Shown here one piece after another: positions 1 to 5,756 of a stretch of 6,896 nt of DNA. This DNA is from Candidatus Zixiibacteriota bacterium. Its GTDB lineage: Bacteria; Zixibacteria; MSB-5A5; SM23-73-2. The stretch is from positions 1 to 6,896 of the forward strand of contig JAUWYR010000066.1 in the NCBI GenBank assembly GCA_030615745.1, read 5' to 3'. Under the pieces are notes generated by a model. It saw only the letters and a list, made by a program, of their open reading frames with translations. It did not search any database and had not been told where the DNA came from. Position 1 is the first letter of the stretch. Every line of letters begins with the position of its first letter. The position numbers and the translations under genes were made by a program.

Positions 1-854
1 CCGGAGAAGAATTTGAGGTAATTGTTATTGATAATGCCTCCCAAGATGGAAGCGTTGAGATGATAAAAAAGAATTTTCCTCAAGTGAAATTGATCGTCAA
101 CAAGAAGAATTTGGGCTTTGCAAAAGCGTGTAATCAAGGCATAAAGATTGCTCAAGGTAGGTATCTGTTTCTTTTAAACCCTGACACTGAGGTTACTAAT
201 AATATACAGGAGAAAATCATAAATTTTATGGAATCACATCCTGAGGTTGGAGTGGGGGGTTGCTATCTTTATTTCCAAGATAGAAGAATTCAAACATCTT
301 TTTATAAGTTCACTACTTTGGCAAGTCATTTAGGGAGGGCACTGCTTCTTTATTCTTTTTTACCAAAAAATCACTTAACAGCACCTTTTTTTCCCGATTA
401 CTTTAGACGAAGTCAATCAATAGAGCGGGTATGCGGAGGAGCTATGGTAGTGCGCCGAGAAGCTTTTGAGGAGGTTGGTCTTTTTGACGAATCGTTTTTC
501 TTATATTATGAAGATGAGGATCTATGCTACCGGATGAAGCAAGAAGGATGGAAAATCGCTCCAATTCCTAACACCAAGGTCATCCACTATCATAATCGTA
601 GTGGTGGAAAAAATATACGGAAAATCATTTTTTCATCCTATCAAAGTCAGCTTCTATTCTTTAAAAAATTCAATCCTTTTTATAAAGTTTTAATTTTCAG
701 AATCATTCAATTTGTTGGAGTTTCCATCAGGTTTTTTTACTGGTTTTTTAGGTTCTTAACAAATCCAAATGTAAGAGAGTTTTCAGAAAAGTTTTTAGGT
801 TATCTAAAAGTTTTACTCTCAAATTTTCATTATCCAAAATCTTTAATAAAATAA
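1..854 (+). CDS. Glycosyltransferase family 2, rhamnosyltransferase-like (5' partial)
   Basis: This is a GT-A fold glycosyltransferase that probably adds a sugar from a nucleotide-sugar donor to a lipid-linked glycan at the cytoplasmic face of the membrane. The reading frame is open from base 3, so the gene enters from upstream and the ATG at 60 is internal. The nucleotide-binding strand with its DNAS motif is encoded at 30-41. The metal-binding region reads NPDTE at 177-191. Further down come the CGGAMVVRREAFEEVGLFDE block and an EDEDLCYR segment (510-533), both typical of the WbbL/RfbF-like rhamnosyltransferase branch. About 283 residues are visible, and I estimate 30-40 are missing at the N-terminus. 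A hydrophobic, aromatic-rich stretch near 690-760 may anchor it to the membrane. It ends 5 bases before the next glycosyltransferase, which suggests co-transcription. The family is secure. The donor sugar cannot be read from the sequence, so rhamnose is only the commonest assignment for relatives. Confidence 0.93.
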   Translation, partial: GEEFEVIVIDNASQDGSVEMIKKNFPQVKLIVNKKNLGFAKACNQGIKIAQGRYLFLLNPDTEVTNNIQEKIINFMESHPEVGVGGCYLYFQDRRIQTSFYKFTTLASHLGRALLLYSFLPKNHLTAPFFPDYFRRSQSIERVCGGAMVVRREAFEEVGLFDESFFLYYEDEDLCYRMKQEGWKIAPIPNTKVIHYHNRSGGKNIRKIIFSSYQSQLLFFKKFNPFYKVLIFRIIQFVGVSIRFFYWFFRFLTNPNVREFSEKFLGYLKVLLSNFHYPKSLIK

Positions 855-859
855 TTAAT

Positions 860-1999
860 ATGCGCATTGCCATAGATGCAAGAAAGGTGGAATTTCCACT
901 TTCAGGAATAGGAAGATATACTAAAAATCTTATTACTCATCTCTCACTTATTGACAAAGAAAATGATTATGTAATTCTGCAAAATAAAAATTATCCTGTA
1001 GAAATAATTCAAGCACCTAATTTCAAAACTATTTCAGTTAACTACCCTGCCTTCTCTGTAAGATCTTTGTTTTTACTACAAAAAATTTTGTCTCGAGAAA
1101 AAATTGATTTATTGCACTCTCCGTTTATTTTTGCCCCTTTATTAGCAAAATGTAAAATTGTTTTATCTGTGTATGACTTGATACCTTTAAGGTTTTCAAA
1201 AAGCTTTAAAAAAGGCAAGGATTTATTTTGGCTCTTTCGCAAATTAATATTTAGATTGATTTTTCTAATGGTCGTAAAAAGATCTGATAGTATAATTACA
1301 CTTTCTGAGGCTGGTAGCGAAGAATTGAAGAAATTGGATAGATCTCTGAATAAAAAAATAAAAGTAATATATCCCGCCTCAGATGAAATATTTAGAAAAC
1401 TCTCTAATTATAAAAAGGTAGAAGAAGTTAGAGAAAAATTTAATTTTGTTGGAGAAATGATTTTGTATGTCGGGATGATCCGTCCACACAAAAACTTACT
1501 CAGAGTTCTTGAGGCCTTAAAATTATTGATAAATGAGGAAAACAGGCACTGCTTTTTGGTAATAGGAGGTGGTAAAGAAACAGATCTTTTTTTTCTTAAA
1601 GGTATGGCTAATAAATTTGGTATATCGAAACATGTTTTTTTTTCTGGGAGCTTGACTGATTCTGAGGTAGTTGCGCTTATGAATGCCGCTGACGTCTTTG
1701 TCTTCCCTTCCTTAGAAGAAGGCTTTGGGCTTCCTCCTTTAGAGGCAATGGCTTGCGGAACCCCGGTTATTACTTCTAATCTATCTTCCTTACCTGAAGT
1801 TGTTGGGGATGCAGCCTTGTTAGTTAATCCATACGATGTGCAGGAGATTGCTTCTGCTATTAAAAAAGTTCTCACTGATCCCAAATTAAGAGAAAGCCTT
1901 ATAAAGAAGGGATTTGAAAGGGTTAAAAGATTTTCTTGGGAAAAAACAGCAAAAAAAACCCTGCAAATTTACCAGGAGATAGCGGGAATGAAAAGATAA
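860..1999 (+). CDS. Glycosyltransferase family 4 (GT-B), mannosyltransferase-like
   Basis: This is a retaining GT-B glycosyltransferase of 379 residues, a normal full length for the family. The N-terminal domain opens with MRIAIDARK and a glycine-containing SGIGRYTKNL acceptor loop. Next come an HSPF segment and VYDLIPL, where relatives usually have HD at the start. The C-terminal donor-binding domain has LYVGMIRPHKN, then ADVFVFPSLEEGFGLPPLEAMACG. This carries the E-x7-E pair (Glu287 and Glu295) that contacts the nucleotide sugar. The start at 860 fits the family N-terminus exactly. No Shine-Dalgarno sequence is visible before it: upstream is only A/T, and the preceding stop ends 5 bases away, so translation may depend on coupling. 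The gene has very long homopolymers (T9 at 1635-1643, T8 at 1587-1594, A8 at 1951-1958). It most likely adds mannose or a similar sugar during O-antigen or exopolysaccharide assembly; the donor is not determined. Confidence 0.94.
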   Translation: MRIAIDARKVEFPLSGIGRYTKNLITHLSLIDKENDYVILQNKNYPVEIIQAPNFKTISVNYPAFSVRSLFLLQKILSREKIDLLHSPFIFAPLLAKCKIVLSVYDLIPLRFSKSFKKGKDLFWLFRKLIFRLIFLMVVKRSDSIITLSEAGSEELKKLDRSLNKKIKVIYPASDEIFRKLSNYKKVEEVREKFNFVGEMILYVGMIRPHKNLLRVLEALKLLINEENRHCFLVIGGGKETDLFFLKGMANKFGISKHVFFSGSLTDSEVVALMNAADVFVFPSLEEGFGLPPLEAMACGTPVITSNLSSLPEVVGDAALLVNPYDVQEIASAIKKVLTDPKLRESLIKKGFERVKRFSWEKTAKKTLQIYQEIAGMKR

Positions 2000-2028
2000 G
2001 GATAATTAAGTTATACTTATATTGATAT

Positions 2029-2042
2029 TTGATTTAAATCAA
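2029..2042. promoter_or_regulatory. Perfect 14-bp AT-rich palindrome in the gap before the GT9 gene
   Basis: The sequence TTGATTTAAATCAA is its own reverse complement over 14 bases and lies 22 bases before the GT9 start. It sits in the 65-base gap between two otherwise closely packed glycosyltransferase genes. A TATACT hexamer at 2012-2017 and a TTGATA at 2022-2027 are nearby, but I see no well-spaced -35/-10 pair. It could be an operator for a dimeric regulator, or chance in an AT-rich gap. It is too short and too AT-rich to be a terminator. Confidence 0.3.
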
Positions 2043-2064
2043 TACTTCCAGGCGAGAAGAAGTA

Positions 2065-3234
2065 ATGGATCAAGTAGATTTATTTAAAAAGATAGATAAA
2101 ATCATCGGCACACCTTTTTGCTTTTTATTAGGAGTATTGGACAAGCTTTTTTTTAAAAAAGACAATATTTCTCTAAAACCTAAAAGGATATTGGTGATTA
2201 AGCTTATCGCAATAGGTGACCTTGTAGTTGCTCTTCCAACATTACGTGCTTTAAAAAAAAGTTTTCCAGAAAGCTATATCGCTATATTAGTCACTCCGAG
2301 AGTGAGAGAAGTGGTTGAAGGCTGTCCTTATTTGGATAAAATAATTTATTATGATATTCTGGGCAAGGACAAAGGGATAAAAGGATTATTTAAACTTATT
2401 TGGCTACTTCGGAAGCTGAAATTTGATGTTGTTATTGAACTTGAGCAGTATTATCGAATTACCACACTGATTTCATATTTAGCTGGAATTCAAAACCGAA
2501 TAGGATTTGATTTACCTGGTCAGGGAAGGAGATGGTTGTTTACCATAAGGGTGCCCTATCCAATAAATAAGCATGAGGTTGAAGCTTTTTTAGAGATGGT
2601 CAAAATAATTGGTGCAGATACCTCTGAGAAGGAATTAGTCGAGATCTGGGTTTCGGATAAAGATAAAGAATATATAAATAAATTTTTAGATGAAGCTGGG
2701 GTACTCAAAAAGGATTTTTTGGTCGGGATCCATCCGGGGACTGGTCCCAGTGCTGTCTCGCGACGATGGCCACCAGAGAAATTTGGAAAATTAGCAGATT
2801 GGCTGGTTAAGAAATATAAAGCTAAAGTCCTATTTACTGGTGATTTTTTGGAATTGAAATTAATAAATGAATGTATAAAATCAATGACCGTTAAACCTAT
2901 TATAGCGGCGGGAAGGACCAATCTAAAGCAGTTTGCAGAAATTACCAAAAGATGCAAATTGTTCATAGTAGCAGATACAGGACCTTTACATATCGCTGTA
3001 GCTATGAAATCAAAAGTTATCGGACTTTATGGTCCGAACACTCCATCCAAGTGGGGTCCATATGGATCTGGACATCTCACTATTTATAAAACCTTAGATT
3101 GTAGCCCCTGCACCAAACTTTACCTTGGTCAAGTTTCCAGATGTAAAGACCCTATCTGCATGGAGAACATACAAGTTGATGATGTAAAAAAAGCAGTTGA
3201 AAAAATTCTCGAAGGCTCGGCTAATGCAACTTGA
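2065..3234 (+). CDS. Glycosyltransferase family 9, ADP-heptose:LPS heptosyltransferase-like
   Basis: This GT-B enzyme of 389 residues belongs to the heptosyltransferase family (WaaC/WaaF/WaaQ type), which builds the LPS core or related glycans at the inner face of the inner membrane. The first 40 or so residues are an extension with hydrophobic GTPFCFLLGVLD, probably a membrane-associated helix. The catalytic-domain opening follows at residues 42-63, with the family IGD motif; Asp52 aligns with the catalytic Asp. The donor-binding domain begins at HPGTG (223-227), followed by RRWPPEKFGKLADWL. ADTGPLH (303-309) and LYGPNTP then form the ADP-sugar site. Near the C-terminus are four cysteines (346, 349, 360, 365) in the CSPC...C...C pattern seen in many relatives. 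The ATG at 2065 follows a purine-rich GAGAAGAAG, a weak ribosome binding site. The enzyme may transfer heptose or another sugar; the exact substrate is not determined. Confidence 0.93.
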   Translation: MDQVDLFKKIDKIIGTPFCFLLGVLDKLFFKKDNISLKPKRILVIKLIAIGDLVVALPTLRALKKSFPESYIAILVTPRVREVVEGCPYLDKIIYYDILGKDKGIKGLFKLIWLLRKLKFDVVIELEQYYRITTLISYLAGIQNRIGFDLPGQGRRWLFTIRVPYPINKHEVEAFLEMVKIIGADTSEKELVEIWVSDKDKEYINKFLDEAGVLKKDFLVGIHPGTGPSAVSRRWPPEKFGKLADWLVKKYKAKVLFTGDFLELKLINECIKSMTVKPIIAAGRTNLKQFAEITKRCKLFIVADTGPLHIAVAMKSKVIGLYGPNTPSKWGPYGSGHLTIYKTLDCSPCTKLYLGQVSRCKDPICMENIQVDDVKKAVEKILEGSANAT

Positions 3235-3296
3235 ATTATTCTTATTTTTTATAAAAGGAAGTTTTCAAGGGATGGTTAAAATAGTGGAAAATCAAT

Positions 3297-3327
3297 TTGA
3301 GATAAACTTGAAGAATAATTTTAAAAT
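3297..3327 (+). promoter_or_regulatory. Possible weak sigma-70-type promoter before the phosphoglycosyltransferase
   Basis: A TTGAGA hexamer (3297-3302) lies 19 bases before TAAAAT (3322-3327), a near match to -35 and -10 boxes with a spacer about two bases too long. It would start transcription roughly 50 bases upstream of the coding start. In a gap this AT-rich such matches arise often by chance, so this is only a candidate for the internal promoter that the unusually long gap hints at. Confidence 0.15.
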
Positions 3328-3336
3328 AAATCTCAA
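3297..3336. repeat. Inverted repeat with AT-rich core in the gap before the phosphoglycosyltransferase
   Basis: TTGAGAT at 3297-3303 is matched by its exact reverse complement ATCTCAA at 3330-3336, with 26 bases between. Inside the spacer lies a second palindrome, ATTTTAAAAT at 3318-3327. The region is the middle of the roughly 150-base gap between the GT9 gene and the phosphoglycosyltransferase, the longest gap in the window. The arms could form a weak stem in RNA or mark a protein site. There is no GC-rich stem with a T-tract, so it is not a classic terminator. Confidence 0.3.
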
Positions 3337-3386
3337 TCGTCTCTTGAACTTAGTGTGCAAAATAAAAAAATGTTTTGTGGAAGACC

Positions 3387-5756
3387 ATGGGTTATTTTAT
3401 CACTTTTTTTAGTTCTCTAGGAGTGGTACTGGCGGTAATTCCAGTTATCATCAAAATAGCAAATAAATACAATTTCCTCGATTATCCTACCCATCTAAAA
3501 ACTCATCCTAAACCTACTCCCCTTTTGGGTGGTGTGGGTATATTTTTGGGATTTTTTTGTTCTTTAATACTTGGCTCTTTTATCTTTAATTTTGGATGGG
3601 GGAAAGACTTATATGGTTTGCTTTTGGGCGCTTTTATAGTAGTAATCATAGGGTTAATAGATGATAAAAAGGGTCTTTCTCCAAGTATAAAATTCTTTTG
3701 GCAGATTTTGGCAGCACTCTCTTTTATACTTATTAGTGGAAAGACAAATATCCTCACTGGAAGCGGGTGGGATGTTTTGATCCTTTTGTTGTGGATTGTA
3801 GGACTTATGAACGCTTTGAATTTTCTGGATAATATGGATGGACTTTGTAGTGGTATTACTTTTATAGGTTCTCTTGCTTTCTTTGTAGTGGCATTGTTTT
3901 CCAAGCAAAACTTTTCTATTCTTATCAGCTTAGCTCTTTTGGGAGCTTTGCTCGGATTTTTACGATATAATTTCTATCCCGCTAAAATATTTTTAGGGGA
4001 TGCTGGAAGTATGTTCTGCGGTTATATTTTAGCTTGCCTTGGAATTTTTTTCGCAGAAGCAAATCCCTCCCCATCCACTCTCCTTGTCCCGGTTCTTATT
4101 CTATCCTATCCGATTTTTGATATCTCTTTTGTAACATTGGTACGGATAAGAGAAGGAAGAAGAATATATGTTGGGGCACAGGACCACTCCCCTCGCTGTA
4201 TTCTCAGGTTAGGCTTGGATTTTGTCAGGACAGTTTTGTTCATTTATTTAATCTCTTTCCTCTTAGGAGGGGTGGGGCTTTTAGCTTTTTTCTTTTTCGA
4301 TTCTCCCTTCAAGATGCTTCTGGCTGTTTCAGTAGGTTTAACATTAATCATTTTAGGGCTTCACCTGCACCGAAGCTTTGTTAATGTTAAAAAGAAGGTC
4401 CTTTTGATTTTTTTTGACCTTCTCGCTATAAATTCCTCATTTATTCTCTTCTATTTGCTAAAGTTCAAATCAGGGATTTTCAGCTCAGATATTTTCATTC
4501 CGCTGGAGGAGCTTGTGGTTCCGATAATCTGGATTAATCTTTTCTGGCTCAATTTATTTGCCATATTAGGACTTTACGAATTTTTTTCTGACCGCTTTAT
4601 AAAAGAGGAATGGATAAGAATTTTGAAATCAGTAATCCTGGGAATATTAATCTTTGTTGTTTTAAACTTCAGTCCTTTTTATCTCTCTTTTAAATCACTT
4701 TTTTTGTTTTTAATTTATGGTTTAAGCCTTTTTGGATTTTTAGGTTTGGAAAGGAGTTTTTTGATTTTTTTGTGGAGGAGATTATTTTATAGAAAAAAGG
4801 CTTTTAGAAAGGCTTTGGTGGTGGGAACAAAAGAGAATGCTAAAAAGCTTTTTCAAAAGATAAACTCTGATCCTTTTTCAGGATACAAATTGGAGGGATT
4901 TATATCAGAATGGGAAAATCCTGTAAGTTCAGATTTAAAAGTCATAGGTAAAATAGACGATCTTGGTGAGGTCTCGAGGGAAAAACAGGTTGAGGAAATA
5001 TTAATTGCTTTAGAGCCAGATTGGAAAGGATCTTTGGATGAGTTAACAACTAAAGTATCCAATTTGGAGATCGATTTCAGAATAGAATCTAATATTTTGC
5101 ATTTAGCAAAAGGTGAAAGAACAGAGAACTTGAAGACTCCTTATCTTGTTAGGCTTTGCTTAAGTCAGATGAGAACCTGGGAATGGAGTATAAAAAGGTT
5201 TATAGATTTTTTTTCAGCCACGGTTTTTCTTTTAGGCCTTTTGCCTTTATGGTTTTTGATCTGGGCTTTTGTCAAAATTAGCTTGGGTTCTCCTCCCCTG
5301 GTTCAAATAGTTTGTGTTGGAATAAAGAATCGATTTTTTAAACTTTATAAATTCAGAGTCTCTCCGGAGGAGAAAAATTTATCTGAAGGTTTTATCTTTT
5401 CAGAAAAACCAAAAGGTTTTTTAGGAAAGTTTTTAAGAGGGTCGAAAATAGAGATGGTGCCAAAACTTTTGAATGTTTTAAAAGGTGAGATGAGCCTGAT
5501 AGGTCCAAAAGTTAATTCTTTTGAAGCTTTTAAAAAAATCTCATCTGAGATTCCTTTATACCAAAAAAGACTTTTGATTAAACCAGGTATCTTTAATCTG
5601 GCAGAGATAGAGGCAAATATAAAGGATGGTTTGGAAGGTGCAGAAAAAAGGCTTTATTACGATATTTTTTATGAGGAGAACCTCTCACTTTTTTTGGATC
5701 TAAAAATTCTTTTAAAAACTTTGTTTTTACCTATAATAGGAAGAAAAAATGCTTGA
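3387..5756 (+). CDS. Fused phosphoglycosyltransferase: WecA/MraY-like half plus degenerate WbaP-like half
   Basis: This membrane protein of 789 residues probably starts glycan synthesis by moving a sugar-1-phosphate from a UDP-sugar to undecaprenyl phosphate. Residues 1 to about 325 are a polytopic WecA/MraY-type transferase. They carry the Asp-Asp motif (D92, D93), N142-ALNFLDNMDG, the PAKIFLGDAGS block (D205) and DH at 266-267, but the second histidine of the usual HxxH is Arg270. About 330-470 are four further membrane helices. From about 475 comes a Rossmann-like domain (KALVVG). From about 600 comes a bacterial sugar transferase domain with KRFID, YKFR (654-657) and PKLLNVLKGEMSLIGP. That last domain has Glu-Met (689-690) in place of the catalytic Asp-Glu, and PGIFNLAE in place of PGITGWAQ, so it is probably inactive. 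I chose the ATG at 3387 over the in-frame TTG at 3375 because the protein then begins like WecA relatives. A GGAAG at 3379-3383 precedes it with tight spacing. It overlaps serS by 8 bases. Confidence 0.9.
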   Translation: MGYFITFFSSLGVVLAVIPVIIKIANKYNFLDYPTHLKTHPKPTPLLGGVGIFLGFFCSLILGSFIFNFGWGKDLYGLLLGAFIVVIIGLIDDKKGLSPSIKFFWQILAALSFILISGKTNILTGSGWDVLILLLWIVGLMNALNFLDNMDGLCSGITFIGSLAFFVVALFSKQNFSILISLALLGALLGFLRYNFYPAKIFLGDAGSMFCGYILACLGIFFAEANPSPSTLLVPVLILSYPIFDISFVTLVRIREGRRIYVGAQDHSPRCILRLGLDFVRTVLFIYLISFLLGGVGLLAFFFFDSPFKMLLAVSVGLTLIILGLHLHRSFVNVKKKVLLIFFDLLAINSSFILFYLLKFKSGIFSSDIFIPLEELVVPIIWINLFWLNLFAILGLYEFFSDRFIKEEWIRILKSVILGILIFVVLNFSPFYLSFKSLFLFLIYGLSLFGFLGLERSFLIFLWRRLFYRKKAFRKALVVGTKENAKKLFQKINSDPFSGYKLEGFISEWENPVSSDLKVIGKIDDLGEVSREKQVEEILIALEPDWKGSLDELTTKVSNLEIDFRIESNILHLAKGERTENLKTPYLVRLCLSQMRTWEWSIKRFIDFFSATVFLLGLLPLWFLIWAFVKISLGSPPLVQIVCVGIKNRFFKLYKFRVSPEEKNLSEGFIFSEKPKGFLGKFLRGSKIEMVPKLLNVLKGEMSLIGPKVNSFEAFKKISSEIPLYQKRLLIKPGIFNLAEIEANIKDGLEGAEKRLYYDIFYEENLSLFLDLKILLKTLFLPIIGRKNA
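5738..5743 (+). promoter_or_regulatory. Ribosome binding site of serS inside the upstream gene
   Basis: AGGAAG lies 5 bases before the ATG at 5749 and is the clearest Shine-Dalgarno sequence in the window. It is embedded in the last codons of the phosphoglycosyltransferase gene, and it fixes the serS start. Confidence 0.7.

Noticed and set aside
1408-1884. 158-codon minus-strand frame inside the family 4 glycosyltransferase gene
   Set aside because: It is antisense to a region coding for the conserved E-x7-E motif, is Ser/Lys/Pro/Thr-rich with no domain pattern, and has no support from context.
2012-2050. Promoter boxes in the gap before the GT9 gene (TATACT, TTGATA, AATACT)
   Set aside because: No pair has acceptable spacing: TTGATA to AATACT is 13 bases, and TATACT has no -35-like sequence about 17 bases upstream.
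2556-2966. 136-codon minus-strand frame inside the GT9 gene
   Set aside because: It lies opposite conserved donor-binding motifs of a secure gene and shows no recognisable fold or ribosome binding site.
3230-3269. Possible terminator after the GT9 gene (CTTGAA and TTCAAG with a T-run between)
   Set aside because: The stem is only 6 bp with a 28-base loop, is AT-rich, and the T-run lies inside the loop and not after the stem.
3197-3412. Small plus-strand frame across the gap before the fused enzyme (ATG at 3224 with GAAGG 8 bases upstream would give 62 residues)
   Set aside because: It overlaps the GT9 end and the start of the next gene, its residues look like translated AT-rich DNA (Lys, Asn, Phe, Leu, Ile), and no domain or motif is visible. 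The GAAGG before the ATG is the only point in its favour.
3503-3908. Two overlapping minus-strand frames opposite the WecA-like half
   Set aside because: They are shadows of a membrane-protein coding strand; their Lys/Pro/Ser-rich make-up is what antisense reading of hydrophobic codons gives.
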